Source of the DNA: Crocinitomicaceae bacterium
GTDB taxonomy: Bacteria > Bacteroidota > Bacteroidia > Flavobacteriales_G > Salibacteraceae
Direction of reading: 5' to 3'
Assembly: GCA_002713215.1 (NCBI GenBank)
Contig: PAVO01000036.1
Span: 20,842 to 84,841 of the forward strand
Length of the DNA stretch: 64,000 bases
Shown: positions 17,700-26,893 of the stretch, piece by piece
Numbering within the stretch: the first letter of the stretch is position 1
Layout of the letters: the number at the start of each line of letters is the position of its first letter
Program-made: the position numbers and the translations under genes
Notes under the pieces: model-generated
What the model saw: the letters and a program-made list of their open reading frames with translations, nothing else
Database searches by the model: none
What the model was told of the DNA's origin: nothing

Positions 17700-18920
17700 C
17701 TACATTTCGCGAATTGCCGTCGCGGGATTCAACTTAATTGCTCGTTTAGCTGGAAAATATGCGGCAATAATTGCCGTAACAATTACCGCTATGGTTATTT
17801 GAAAATAGAAACTGAATTCTACTTCCGGGTAAATAATTGGGCTCCATCCCAAATCCTCTACCCCACTCATTTGATCGGACAGGTCGATTCCTACATCGCC
17901 AACCCAGGCTACAATAACAAAGCTCATAATACACCCCAACACACCACCAACCAGGGAGAGGAAAACGGTCTCCAAAATAATCATACTGGCCACCCGCATC
18001 TTACTCATTCCCACCGCTCGCAACATTCCAATTTCGTGAGTTCTTTCCATAATGACCATAAGCATGGTATTAATTATTCCAAAGATCAAGGCAATTAGAA
18101 TTATAGTGAGTAGAATGAAATTAAACTGATCGATAAAACCGGAATACATTTTCATTGTGGGCAAAAGGTCTCCCCAATCCCTGATTTTTGAATCTGGAAA
18201 CTTCTTTTCCAATCCATCGATTATTATTGGCAGCTGCTCCAAATCATTGATCATCGCGGCTACTTCATGAACTTGCCCATCGGGTAGATTTACAAGTGGT
18301 TGAAGGTCTTGTTTTCGTACAAAAACAGTACTTCCATCATAGATTCCGTTACCGGAATGATAAATTCCTACTACCCGAAATAAACCATAAGAGACGTTTC
18401 CCTCCAGATCAGGCATATTCAATACAATTTTTGATTTTAACCGGACTTTGAGTTCTTCGGCTTGTTTGCGACTTATCAAGATTGGAGCTGTTCTGGATTT
18501 TCCTTCGAAATAGGTCCCTGTATCCAGTTTGGTATATAGCTGCGTAGTTTGTTTTTCAATGTCTGGATCTATTCCCAAAATTCGTACGCCCATGGCCTTA
18601 TTCGCAGTAGAAGCCATACCATTGGAAATAACCCTGGAAGTCACTGATTTTACAGTGGGATCTGCTTTTAATGTTTCAATTATTTCGTCGCTTCCCTGAA
18701 GGTGCATTCCAAGGTCTTCATTCATCGTAAAATCAGGATGGCAAACCTGAAAGTGAGAAGATTCAATTTTGATTCCTCTATCGATTTGTTGATTGACCAT
18801 ACCGGTCATAAAGGCGGCAAAAAAAATAGCAGCTGTTATACCAATGGCAATAGCCATCATTACTACAGCGCTTCTCGATTTGTTTCGCCAAACATTTCTC
18901 CATGCAATTTTCAACAACAT
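17700..18920 (-). CDS. FtsX-like ABC transporter permease (third of three)
   Basis: 406 residues. One transmembrane helix near the N-terminus (residues ~18-38), a large periplasmic MacB-PCD-like domain (~45-270), then three C-terminal helices, with HEIGMLRAVGMSKMRV as the conserved coupling-helix segment of FtsX permeases. It starts MLLKIAWRNVWRNKSRS, the same opening as its two neighbours, so the three genes arose by duplication. Separated by one base from the preceding permease gene. Likely forms a hetero-oligomer with one of the other permeases. Confidence 0.9.
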   Translation of the reverse strand: MLLKIAWRNVWRNKSRSAVVMMAIAIGITAAIFFAAFMTGMVNQQIDRGIKIESSHFQVCHPDFTMNEDLGMHLQGSDEIIETLKADPTVKSVTSRVISNGMASTANKAMGVRILGIDPDIEKQTTQLYTKLDTGTYFEGKSRTAPILISRKQAEELKVRLKSKIVLNMPDLEGNVSYGLFRVVGIYHSGNGIYDGSTVFVRKQDLQPLVNLPDGQVHEVAAMINDLEQLPIIIDGLEKKFPDSKIRDWGDLLPTMKMYSGFIDQFNFILLTIILIALIFGIINTMLMVIMERTHEIGMLRAVGMSKMRVASMIILETVFLSLVGGVLGCIMSFVIVAWVGDVGIDLSDQMSGVEDLGWSPIIYPEVEFSFYFQITIAVIVTAIIAAYFPAKRAIKLNPATAIREM

Positions 18921-18921
18921 A

Positions 18922-20142
18922 TTACCTCCCTCTTAAAGAATCGACAACATTCAAATTTTTGATCAAATTGAGTGGTGCTAACAAGGACACCAAACTCAGA
19001 ATTAAAACAACAAAAGCCTGATCATAAACATAACCCAGTTCACCTGACATAATCATTACTGGCTCAATGTTGTATTGTGCATACATGTCGGCAATCTCTC
19101 CTGTGAAATGAATGGGATTAAAGAAAAAATAGACCTTAATTGGAATGGATACCACCATACCTGCTAATACAGCAACACATGCCAAAAACACGGTTTCCAT
19201 TCCCACCAGAGCCATTACCTTGCTTCGTTTCATTCCAATGGAATTAATGATGGAAAATTCCCTTCGCCTTTCGGCTGCCATCATCAATAAAGTTCCAAAA
19301 ATCCCAAACCCAATAACCATGTACAAAACGGAAATCATGATTAAACCTCCAACACTATCGGCCTGTATATTTTCCAGAAGTGCCTTATTCAGTTTTTCCC
19401 ATTTCATGGCAATCAATTCGGTTCCACTTAACTTTTCATCAAACCTCTTTCTCACCTTTTTAGCCAGGTCCTTATCTTTTAGATTAATACTTAAGGTGGA
19501 GATCTTTCCATAGGCTCCGTACAACTCCTGAGCTTGAGGCAAAGTCATATAAACCACTGCATTCCCCAATGTGGAGAAAGTGTAATCAAAGACCCCTTTT
19601 ATCCTGTACTTTCCAACGGCCGTAACTCCATGATATCCCTGGCCAAACAATACTATACTGTCTCCCAATTGAGTATTCAAAAATTTAGAAAGCTCCTTGG
19701 ATATCAGAACTCCGCTGTCATTGTCTTCCAGGTAGTCGCCATCAACCAATAATTCGTTAAGCGCCGTAGCTTGTGTTTCCAACTTTGGAAGAATTCCAAA
19801 TACCGGAACTCCTTTGGTATGCACTCCGCTTGAAACCAGGGCAAAATTTTGAAACCGTGGAAAGAAAGCAGTTACATCCGGATCGCTAGCGACAATCTCT
19901 TTTACCTCATCGGTATAATCAAATATGCGATCAATGGTCATGTCATCATACCAATCCTTATGTTGGATTTGAATATGACCGGAGGTAGCCTTTAAGGTTC
20001 CTTCAATCATGTTGTCGTAGGTACCCAGCTGAAAACCGCGCATGACAACAGCAATGAGCACGGCAAATGCAATACTGGAAACGGTAAGAAAGGTTCTTCG
20101 CTTATTACGCCATAAATTTCGCCATGCCAGTTTAATCAACAT
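18922..20142 (-). CDS. FtsX-like ABC transporter permease (second of three)
   Basis: 406 residues with the same four-helix FtsX layout: N-terminal helix, periplasmic domain with repeated LFGQGYHGVTAVGKYR, and three C-terminal helices with ERRREFSIINSIGMKRSKV as coupling helix. It is closer to the first permease (both contain the GQGYHGVTA phrase and end in LRGR) than to the third. One base separates it from each neighbouring permease gene. Part of the putative LolCDE-like export complex. Confidence 0.9.
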   Translation of the reverse strand: MLIKLAWRNLWRNKRRTFLTVSSIAFAVLIAVVMRGFQLGTYDNMIEGTLKATSGHIQIQHKDWYDDMTIDRIFDYTDEVKEIVASDPDVTAFFPRFQNFALVSSGVHTKGVPVFGILPKLETQATALNELLVDGDYLEDNDSGVLISKELSKFLNTQLGDSIVLFGQGYHGVTAVGKYRIKGVFDYTFSTLGNAVVYMTLPQAQELYGAYGKISTLSINLKDKDLAKKVRKRFDEKLSGTELIAMKWEKLNKALLENIQADSVGGLIMISVLYMVIGFGIFGTLLMMAAERRREFSIINSIGMKRSKVMALVGMETVFLACVAVLAGMVVSIPIKVYFFFNPIHFTGEIADMYAQYNIEPVMIMSGELGYVYDQAFVVLILSLVSLLAPLNLIKNLNVVDSLRGR

Positions 20143-20143
20143 A

Positions 20144-21373
20144 CTACCTACCCCTTAATGCATTAACAAAATTGAGTCTGTTTACACTTATGATTGGAAC
20201 TATAGAAAGCACAACACACAATATAAAAATGACCAAAAATTGATTGATAATAAAATCCGCTGCAAAAGCGAAATGATACTCAGGTTCTACACCATAAGCT
20301 TCATACATAGTTGCTATATCACCTGAAAGTGGAATGGGATGTTTATGAAGGTAAGCCAACAAGGGTAAGCTCAAACCAATTCCAGCTAACCCTCCTACCA
20401 TACCAAGCAAAAGGCTTTCGATGAATACCACAATGGAAAGTTTAAACCGTTTCATTCCTATGGAAATCATTACTGAAAACTCCCTTCGCCTTTCCAAGGT
20501 CATCATAAATAGGGTGCCAAAGATTCCAAATCCAACAATTAGATAGAGTATACCGATCATAATCCCGGACGAAACGTCTTTGCTGCTCGCCATTTGTACA
20601 TAATCGGCATTCATTTCTTTCCAATTCATGACCCTATAATTCGATGCATCAATTTTTGATGTAAGCTCCTCTTGAATAGCATACAACTCGTTGGGGTCAT
20701 CAATCATAATAGACAAATGGGTCAAGCGTCCTTCTGCACCAAACAGGAACTGGGCATCTTCTAATTGGATATAAATAAGGGTATTATTCATCATTGGAAT
20801 TCGTAAGTCGATTATTCCTTCGGCCCAAAACTTACCGGCTGCCGTTACGCCATGATATCCTTGCCCAAACAGTACAAATGTATCTCCAACCTCCAGTTCA
20901 AGATATTCAGCCAGGTTTTTCGGAACCATTGCGGCTCCTGCTTTTCCTGAAAAATATTGCCCCTGCAATACCTTAGTATCCATGTTGGACATCTCCTTTT
21001 CTACCGAAGCATCGGTTCCAATAATGGCCACTCCCTTGGTTATATTACCGGTTGAAGCCAGGGCAAAATAATCCAGCTTCGGAACTTTGGTTCCAATTCC
21101 GGGTGTGGAATTTACCACTTCCATTATGTCGCTACCATTCAGGTCAAGCGAATTGTCTATGTTCTTATCGTCCCAGTACTTTGGGTTTTGAATTTGGAGG
21201 TAGCCGGTTGAGCTTTTAATCATGGCGTTGTCCAAATTGGCATAAGTACCCGTGATCATTGACTTCATCATTAAGCCAAAGAACATAGCAAAACAGATAC
21301 TTGATATGGTTATCAAGGTTCTTCGGCGATTGCGCCAAAGGTTTCGCCAGGCCAATTTGAAATAGGCTCGCAT
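20144..21373 (-). CDS. FtsX-like ABC transporter permease (first of three)
   Basis: 409 residues. Starts MRAYFKLAWRNLWRNRRRT; N-terminal helix, periplasmic domain, three C-terminal helices with ERRREFSVMISIGMKRFKL. The ATG overlaps the stop of the LolA-like gene (TAATG, one shared base), showing tight coupling. The periplasmic domain has the GQGYHGVTAAGKF phrase shared with the second permease. In LolCDE two permeases, LolC and LolE, share the work; the need for three here is unexplained. Confidence 0.9.
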   Translation of the reverse strand: MRAYFKLAWRNLWRNRRRTLITISSICFAMFFGLMMKSMITGTYANLDNAMIKSSTGYLQIQNPKYWDDKNIDNSLDLNGSDIMEVVNSTPGIGTKVPKLDYFALASTGNITKGVAIIGTDASVEKEMSNMDTKVLQGQYFSGKAGAAMVPKNLAEYLELEVGDTFVLFGQGYHGVTAAGKFWAEGIIDLRIPMMNNTLIYIQLEDAQFLFGAEGRLTHLSIMIDDPNELYAIQEELTSKIDASNYRVMNWKEMNADYVQMASSKDVSSGIMIGILYLIVGFGIFGTLFMMTLERRREFSVMISIGMKRFKLSIVVFIESLLLGMVGGLAGIGLSLPLLAYLHKHPIPLSGDIATMYEAYGVEPEYHFAFAADFIINQFLVIFILCVVLSIVPIISVNRLNFVNALRGR

Positions 21374-22125
21374 TAACGAACGCGTTTCATGTTCTGTTGA
21401 GAGAAGAATGTTTCATCGATATCAATATCAAACTCCTGCCATTTCGTTACAAAAATGGTTTTCTGGTTTTCTTTATCTGCAGGAATTAGTTCCATCCTGG
21501 CTGGCAATTTTCGATTTCCCATTTGTTTGATATCTGAGGCTGTCATAGTGTTCACCAGAATCATATCTTCATCATAACTTGTTTGTTTTAGGGTATACCA
21601 CTCCCCCTTGGCTATCCACATTTCCAGCTTTCCCCAAACTACAGCGGCATCTTCTTTTGGGATCAATTCCACCTTGTAACAGGGGTAGCCTCCAATGGTT
21701 TCTTCTCCTACAATTTTGTGGTTGTAGTCTTCCACAATGGAGTTCATCCGTACCAGATCGTCGTTGGTAAAATCAGACCCCATCCAACTTTGTCCCATCA
21801 TGCTGCTTGGAATTTTCATCATACGAGATACGGTGGGCATCCAGTTCCACATTTCGGTTTTGCGCTTTAAAAACACCTGTCCTTTATCCCGAGCTGGCCC
21901 GGTAATGTATATCATGGAAAACTCCCTCCCCAGGCTCCAGGATTTCATGGTTATAGTACGACTCCAGGATGGACGCTGAATGGTCATTTCCATTTCTCCT
22001 TTAGCAGATTTTCCAAGCGTTAAATTGTTGGCTTTTTCTACAATTTGTTTGGCCGTAAGGTCCTGCCCAGTGGCCGAATAAAATCCAATTATTAATAAGG
22101 TCGTTAATACTGCTGCTGTTTTCAT
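21373..22125 (-). CDS. LolA-like outer-membrane lipoprotein-sorting protein
   Basis: 250 residues. Signal peptide 1-20 (ending ATGQ). The mature part has the LolA/LppX half-barrel pattern of this family: GEMEMTIQRPSWSRTITMKSW, FLKRKTEMWNWMPTVSRMMKIPSSMMGQSWMGSDFTNDDL and a C-terminal KLPARMELIPADKE segment. The phrase MGSDFTNDDL is diagnostic of the outer membrane lipoprotein-sorting protein group (PF17131-like), which binds lipid moieties in the periplasm. Followed without gap by three permeases. Regulation: the operator-like palindrome 22165-22200 and a -7 box (22150-22157) lie directly upstream. Confidence 0.88.
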   Translation of the reverse strand: MKTAAVLTTLLIIGFYSATGQDLTAKQIVEKANNLTLGKSAKGEMEMTIQRPSWSRTITMKSWSLGREFSMIYITGPARDKGQVFLKRKTEMWNWMPTVSRMMKIPSSMMGQSWMGSDFTNDDLVRMNSIVEDYNHKIVGEETIGGYPCYKVELIPKEDAAVVWGKLEMWIAKGEWYTLKQTSYDEDMILVNTMTASDIKQMGNRKLPARMELIPADKENQKTIFVTKWQEFDIDIDETFFSQQNMKRVR

Positions 22126-22149
22126 AGCCCTTTAGTCTATTTTATGATG

Positions 22150-22157
22150 CAAATTTA
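22150..22157 (-). promoter_or_regulatory. -7 box (TAAATTTG) of the LolA-like export operon
   Basis: Exact TAnnTTTG on the minus strand, 24 bp before the start codon of the LolA-like gene. The palindrome 22165-22200 begins 7 bp upstream and covers the place where the -33 element would lie, so a bound repressor would block this promoter. Confidence 0.5.
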
Positions 22158-22164
22158 AACTATT

Positions 22165-22200
22165 AATCTTTTAACTGACCGATTGGTCAGTTAAAAGATT
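22165..22200. promoter_or_regulatory. TetR-type operator palindrome
   Basis: Arms aatcttttaactgacc (22165-22180) and ggtcagttaaaagatt (22185-22200) are perfectly complementary over 16 bp around the 4-nt centre gatt. The core TGACCNNNNGGTCA has the form of operators bound by TetR-family proteins. It overlaps the last codons of the tetR-like gene (stop codon at 22191-22193) and sits just upstream of the -7 box of the export operon. As RNA it would also fold into a long hairpin after the tetR stop. Operator function is an inference from position and symmetry. Confidence 0.75.
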
Positions 22201-22769
22201 TCATAATTCTTAAGTAGCCGATTTACTATTTCGTCAATCGGGTAATTTTCTCCAATTATTAAATATGCTCGAATGGCCCCGGACAGGGTCGCTCCGAAAA
22301 AGTAAACCTCATCCAATGGGTCCTTAAATCCCATTTTTTTAAAAAGAGAAGCGTAATCGGCCATTTTTTCTGAACTTATTTTGGCAATTAACTTTTGCAT
22401 CTCCTCAGTATCAGGGAGTTTCTCCTGCAGTTCGCTAAGAATTTTGTAGAACTTAGGGTTTTCCTTGATGCTTTGAACCGATGCCAAAACGCTTCTCTTT
22501 AACTCTTGCCGGGGCTCATCAAATTGGTCTGCTACTCCATATTTTTCCTTCCAGTCGTAATACGAATTTTCAAGAATGGTTATCAATATTCTTTCCTTAC
22601 TTTCAAAGTGGTGATATAAGCTGCTCTTAGAAAGACCACATGCTCCAGCAATGGCTGAAGCTGAAGTACTATCATAACCTTTTGTAGCAAATAGGTCCAG
22701 GGATTTAGCAAGGATTTTGTTTCTTGTTCTAATCCTTATTTTTTCGAATTGTTCCTTGGAGCGAGGCAT
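22191..22769 (-). CDS. TetR/AcrR family transcriptional regulator
   Basis: 192 residues. The N-terminal DNA-binding domain has the TetR helix-turn-helix at ~36-55 (TSASAIAGACGLSKSSLYHH), preceded by helix 1 (NKILAKSLDLFATKGYD). The C-terminal ~130 residues are the helical ligand-binding and dimer domain; the ligand is not predictable. It is the first gene on the minus strand before the export operon, 65 bp upstream of the LolA-like gene, with an extended palindrome over its stop codon. It probably represses the export operon until a lipid or toxic compound binds. Confidence 0.92.
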   Translation of the reverse strand: MPRSKEQFEKIRIRTRNKILAKSLDLFATKGYDSTSASAIAGACGLSKSSLYHHFESKERILITILENSYYDWKEKYGVADQFDEPRQELKRSVLASVQSIKENPKFYKILSELQEKLPDTEEMQKLIAKISSEKMADYASLFKKMGFKDPLDEVYFFGATLSGAIRAYLIIGENYPIDEIVNRLLKNYEIF

Positions 22770-22826
22770 GGAGCAAAGATGAAAAGAATATTAATCCATG
22801 CGATGAGATATTTGAAAGGACAAACC

Positions 22827-23840
22827 TCAATACGTTCTTACACCCGTTTCGTAATAATGTTCGGCCTGGTTTTGTTCCTTTTTATCAGGGTTAAACTCAT
22901 TGTAGGTAAATCCCTTCTGAATAGAATAAGCCCCAGTTTCACCCTGTTTATTTAAAGCCAAATAACCCACCTGGAAATTTTTGGAACCCGGATTCTTATC
23001 AATGATTCGTTGTATCGCTATTTCGCAGGCTTCTTGCGGAGATTTTCCCTGTCTCATCAACTCTACAATTAAAAACGCACCGACCGTTTTTATCACTGCT
23101 TCTCCTTTTCCGGTAGCGGTTGCAGCTCCAACCTCATTATCTACATAAAGTGCTGCTCCAATTATTGGTGAGTCTCCTACTCTACCATGCATTTTCCAGG
23201 CAAGGCCAGAAGTGGTACAGGCACCGCTTAAATCCCCATTTTTATCCAACGCAACCATTCCAATGGTATCGTGATCTTCAACGTTAATTTCAGGCTGGTA
23301 ATTGGCATCAGTCTTCCATTTCTCCCAACGTTTACGAGCTTTTTCGGTTAACAAATCTTCTACCTTAAAGCCCTGTGAAAGTGCATAATCCTGTGCTCCT
23401 TTTCCAACCAACATTACATGTGGAGTTTTTTCCATGACCAACCTGGCTACCCGAATGGGATTTTTAATTCCTTGCAAAAAGGCAACTGACCCAGCATTAC
23501 CTGATTCGTCCATAATGCAGGAATCGAGGGTCACATTCCCATCCCTATCGGGTAATCCACCATAGCCAACGCTACTCACATTTGGGTCACTTTCAGGTAC
23601 CTGAACTCCTGACTCAACCGCATCCAAAGCCCTACCTCCACTTTCCAGTGTTTCCCAGGCTTTTTCGTTAGCGGGAAAACCAAATTTCCAAGTAGAAATT
23701 ACGACAGGTTTTATTGCCTTCTTTGATACACTGACAGCTCCCTTCGTTTCCTTTTCTGCTTCGCAAGCCTGCACTCCCAGAATGGAAAGTGCTGGAAGGG
23801 TAACCCCCAATTTCTTTATGAATTTTCTACGTGAACCCAT
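22827..23840 (-). CDS. Glycosylasparaginase (N4-(beta-N-acetylglucosaminyl)-L-asparaginase)
   Basis: 337 residues. An N-terminal nucleophile (Ntn) hydrolase that cleaves itself before Thr192 in HDTIG (190-194); the new N-terminal Thr is the nucleophile. It removes GlcNAc-linked asparagine from glycopeptides; isoaspartyl peptidase activity is possible in relatives. Residues 3-10 (SRRKFIKK) match a twin-arginine signal, followed by a hydrophobic stretch and a Cys26 in GVQAC that could be a lipobox, so export by Tat with lipid anchoring is plausible. The family member best known from Elizabethkingia is periplasmic. It is a single minus-strand gene upstream of tetR and divergent from the glycan locus. 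Confidence 0.92.
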   Translation of the reverse strand: MGSRRKFIKKLGVTLPALSILGVQACEAEKETKGAVSVSKKAIKPVVISTWKFGFPANEKAWETLESGGRALDAVESGVQVPESDPNVSSVGYGGLPDRDGNVTLDSCIMDESGNAGSVAFLQGIKNPIRVARLVMEKTPHVMLVGKGAQDYALSQGFKVEDLLTEKARKRWEKWKTDANYQPEINVEDHDTIGMVALDKNGDLSGACTTSGLAWKMHGRVGDSPIIGAALYVDNEVGAATATGKGEAVIKTVGAFLIVELMRQGKSPQEACEIAIQRIIDKNPGSKNFQVGYLALNKQGETGAYSIQKGFTYNEFNPDKKEQNQAEHYYETGVRTY

Positions 23841-23899
23841 GAATAAAATTTACTGCAAGGTAAGAATTACACAATGAGAATATAAACTTGGTAAAAAAC

Positions 23900-23907
23900 T
23901 ACATTTG
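23900..23907 (+). promoter_or_regulatory. -7 box (TACATTTG) at the head of the glycan locus
   Basis: Exact TAnnTTTG, 17 bp before the ATG of the Wzz-like gene. It probably drives the six-gene plus-strand operon 23925-30306. No TTG is found at the expected -33 distance. Confidence 0.5.
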
Positions 23908-23924
23908 CTTACACATTAAGCACC

Positions 23925-24830
23925 ATGGAAAACAAAGATTCTATTAAGAACAAATCGGATAACGAGGAAGTAGATTTTGAACCGCTAATTGCCTGGTTTG
24001 TGGGGGGGCTACAAAAGATTGGAAGGTTTTTCAATTTAGTGGTGTCGGCCCTTGTAAATCGCTGGATTCTTATACTAGGTGTAACTCTTATTGGTCTAAT
24101 TGCAGGATTAGGGGTCTACTTTCTAGCCGATAAAAAATACTCAGCTTCGGTACAATTAATTGCAAATCACACTACGAATCAAATCTCTAAAAACATTATT
24201 GAGTCTTTAACCCGGCTTACTGTCGATAAATCACACAACAACTTAAAAACTGCTTTAAACATCTCTCAGGAACAGGCGGAAGAGATTTCTGCCATCTTGT
24301 ACCTCGATCAAAATTTTGAGGTTCCCTCTAATGAGGATACGGTTGCTGAAGGTAAACCCTTCTTCATTTATATTGAAACTTACTCGCCGGAAGTTTTAAA
24401 TGACGCACAGGAAGCCCTTATTAATTACCTGGAATTTCAACCACTTACTACGGAATTGCGTTCACGCGATGAGGTAGAAATCACCTCGAAGATTAAAAAA
24501 CACGAAATTGAATTGCAACGCCTGGATAGTTTAAAAGGAATTGTTGCCAAAAGCATTGAACCAAGATCAGGTGGAAATGGCTTTATCTACGGTGAACCTA
24601 TCAATCCCATTGAAGTTTATAAGGAAAGTGAGCGCATTTTTGACGAATACTTAACCTTAAAAAGTCGATTGAAAACACTGAGATCGATAAAGATGATTAG
24701 TGAGTTTTCTCCCAGTGAGAAGCCTATTTTCCCTAGATTAAGGCATATATTGTTTTTTGCTGGTGGTTTCTTTCTATTAGGATTAATCCTAGGAATTCGT
24801 GTCGAAAGCAAAGACCACAGTGCCGCTTAA
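23925..24830 (+). CDS. Wzz-like polysaccharide co-polymerase (chain-length determinant)
   Basis: 301 residues. Two transmembrane segments, at ~45-68 (RWILILGVTLIGLIAGLGVYF) and ~270-290 (ILFFAGGFFLLGLILGI), flank a periplasmic, partly coiled-coil domain. This is the Wzz topology. The Pro-rich motif normally found before the second helix is represented by SEKPIFPRLRH. No tyrosine-kinase domain is attached. It would control chain length of the polymer made by the Wzy-like protein encoded downstream. First gene of the operon. Confidence 0.75.
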   Translation: MENKDSIKNKSDNEEVDFEPLIAWFVGGLQKIGRFFNLVVSALVNRWILILGVTLIGLIAGLGVYFLADKKYSASVQLIANHTTNQISKNIIESLTRLTVDKSHNNLKTALNISQEQAEEISAILYLDQNFEVPSNEDTVAEGKPFFIYIETYSPEVLNDAQEALINYLEFQPLTTELRSRDEVEITSKIKKHEIELQRLDSLKGIVAKSIEPRSGGNGFIYGEPINPIEVYKESERIFDEYLTLKSRLKTLRSIKMISEFSPSEKPIFPRLRHILFFAGGFFLLGLILGIRVESKDHSAA

Positions 24831-24855
24831 GGCTACAGCCTGCACCCAGTAAGGA

Positions 24856-25665
24856 ATGAATCCGGAAAATCAAAATTCCACACCCCTGTTGAGCATTATT
24901 ACCGTTGTTCTTAACGGTGAAAAAACAATAGAACGCTGCATCAAATCAGTGGTTGACCAACTTGAAGAAAACATGGAATATGTTATTATTGATGGCGCCT
25001 CAACGGACAGCACCCTATCAACCATTAAAAAATTTGAGGAGCCCGTTACGCGCTGGGTCAGTGAGTCGGATAATAGCATTGCGGAAGCGTTTAATAAGGG
25101 GGTTGGACTTGCAACGGGCCAATATGTACTTTTCTTAAATGCGGATGACTGGTTACAGGACGGAGTCTTAAAAAGATTTGAGAATATAGCCTCAAAGGCA
25201 GATATTGTTCATGGCAATATAAAATATTGGTCGAAAGGAACAGAAAAACTAACTCGTATTGGAAATCACGAAAAACTGGACCTCGAAATGAGCATAAATC
25301 ATCCGGCAACTTTTATGCGTAGGGATTTAATTTTGCAGGAAGGCGGTTTTAACACCGAGAGAAAAATTGCCCTGGACTATGACCTCATTCTTAAAAGTAA
25401 AAGTGCGGGAGCTTCATTTTTTCATTGGAATGAGACCATAACCAACATGTCTTTGGATGGAGTAAGTGATGCAAACTGGTACCGCAGCTGCCAGGAGACC
25501 TTTGAGGTTAAGCAGGCAATTTTGGGAGGAAGTTTAAAAAACTACATCTGGTTCTTCAAACAAACCGCTACCTTGTTCCTGATTAAAAATCTTGAAAAAG
25601 TGGGATTCGGGCCCTTAATTTCAAATTGGAGAAGTAATTCAAGTAAGTGGAAAAATGAAGTTTGA
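24856..25665 (+). CDS. Family 2 glycosyltransferase
   Basis: 269 residues. GT-A fold opening LLSIITVVLNGEKTIERCIKSV, nucleotide-binding YVIIDGASTDSTLS, and the metal-binding LNADDWL (a DxD variant). IALDYDLILKSK provides the acceptor-loop acid. It transfers a sugar from a nucleotide donor to an undecaprenyl-linked acceptor on the cytosolic face; sugar not predictable. It ends inside the next gene (11-nt overlap). Confidence 0.9.
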   Translation: MNPENQNSTPLLSIITVVLNGEKTIERCIKSVVDQLEENMEYVIIDGASTDSTLSTIKKFEEPVTRWVSESDNSIAEAFNKGVGLATGQYVLFLNADDWLQDGVLKRFENIASKADIVHGNIKYWSKGTEKLTRIGNHEKLDLEMSINHPATFMRRDLILQEGGFNTERKIALDYDLILKSKSAGASFFHWNETITNMSLDGVSDANWYRSCQETFEVKQAILGGSLKNYIWFFKQTATLFLIKNLEKVGFGPLISNWRSNSSKWKNEV

Positions 25666-26893
25666 TAGGTTTCTGCCAATTGCCATCATCTATTTTTTCT
25701 TTAATGGGTTCCTTCTGCCCATGGGAATGCAGTACACCATTTTGCTTACACCGCTATTCTATTTTTGGCTGTTAAAAAACAAGCAAAAAAACGTAATCGG
25801 TTATTTTATCGTTGCCTGGGCTCCGTGGGCCATAATTCATTTTTTTATTGGGATAGATTACTTTTATTATGCGAAATCCACCATCCTTCTTTTCACAGTT
25901 TATATTTTTTGCTTTGCCTTCTATTGGTGGGTAAAGAACAACAGGGGGTTGGAAAAGGTTTTTGCTCATTTGATGGTTTTCAACTTCATGGCTGTATTAC
26001 TGGCTCTGCTTATTTTCTTCACCCCGTTTAGTGAATTGCTCTGGACCTTTGAAAACCTAACCATTGATATGCCCTCGTTTCCCAGAATTCGCCTTCTAAC
26101 CTATGAGCCTTCTTACTATGCTACATTAATGGTCCCTTTTGTGGTTTATTACTTACTTGGGGTATTACTAAAGCCTTACTCAATAAGAACAATTGCCGGC
26201 CTGTTGGTTATGATTCTCACGCCGCTTGTCTTTTCATTTTCGCTGGGTGTTATTGCTTCACTGGTAATGGCATTGGTAATGGTTGTTGCATTGAATTTCA
26301 AATCATTTATCACCAAAAGAAGGGTCTTTTATATGTTCTCTGGCCTGGTTGTCGTATCCATTTTCACACTCCTGGCATTAATAATTTTTTATCCAACCAA
26401 CCCCTTGTTTGAACGTATTGGAGATCTCTATTCAGGCAAGGACACAAGTGCCCAGGGTAGAACTTACTATGCTTTTGTTCTTGCGACTCAAATTGCCGAG
26501 GTATCGAATTACTGGTTTGGTGCCGGAATTGGACAAATCAAGATCATGGGAGATGCCATTATTAGGGCTTTTTACGATCTGGATTTAAACGAAACTAAGA
26601 CCATTCGAATTCCAAACACCCTGGGTGAAACTATTGGAACTTTTGGTATGGTAGGCCTAATTCTTAGATTAGGAATTGAATGGTATCTTTTTTTTAAGAC
26701 GAAGGTTTGGACCAATTTATACCGGCTTACCTTGTTCATATACATTTTTATATACCAATTTACAGGCAGCTTTTTAACCAATATTGCCGAGTATGTAATT
26801 TGGGTCTTAGCTTTTACCCCCTGTTTTACCCATTTCGATCAGGTGAATTTTAGGGTAAGTTCAAAACCCACCTTAAAAACTGATCAATCATGA
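25655..26893 (+). CDS. Wzy/O-antigen-ligase-like membrane protein
   Basis: 412 residues with about ten to eleven hydrophobic segments and a large loop around residues 245-315 (FERIGDLYSGKDTSAQGRTYYAF), a position typical of Wzy_C/WaaL proteins. Probably the polymerase or ligase for the repeat unit. It overlaps the GT2 gene by 11 nt and the following GT4 gene by 4 nt. A second protein of this kind is encoded at 29059-30306, so one may polymerise and the other ligate. Confidence 0.75.
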   Translation: MKFDRFLPIAIIYFFFNGFLLPMGMQYTILLTPLFYFWLLKNKQKNVIGYFIVAWAPWAIIHFFIGIDYFYYAKSTILLFTVYIFCFAFYWWVKNNRGLEKVFAHLMVFNFMAVLLALLIFFTPFSELLWTFENLTIDMPSFPRIRLLTYEPSYYATLMVPFVVYYLLGVLLKPYSIRTIAGLLVMILTPLVFSFSLGVIASLVMALVMVVALNFKSFITKRRVFYMFSGLVVVSIFTLLALIIFYPTNPLFERIGDLYSGKDTSAQGRTYYAFVLATQIAEVSNYWFGAGIGQIKIMGDAIIRAFYDLDLNETKTIRIPNTLGETIGTFGMVGLILRLGIEWYLFFKTKVWTNLYRLTLFIYIFIYQFTGSFLTNIAEYVIWVLAFTPCFTHFDQVNFRVSSKPTLKTDQS

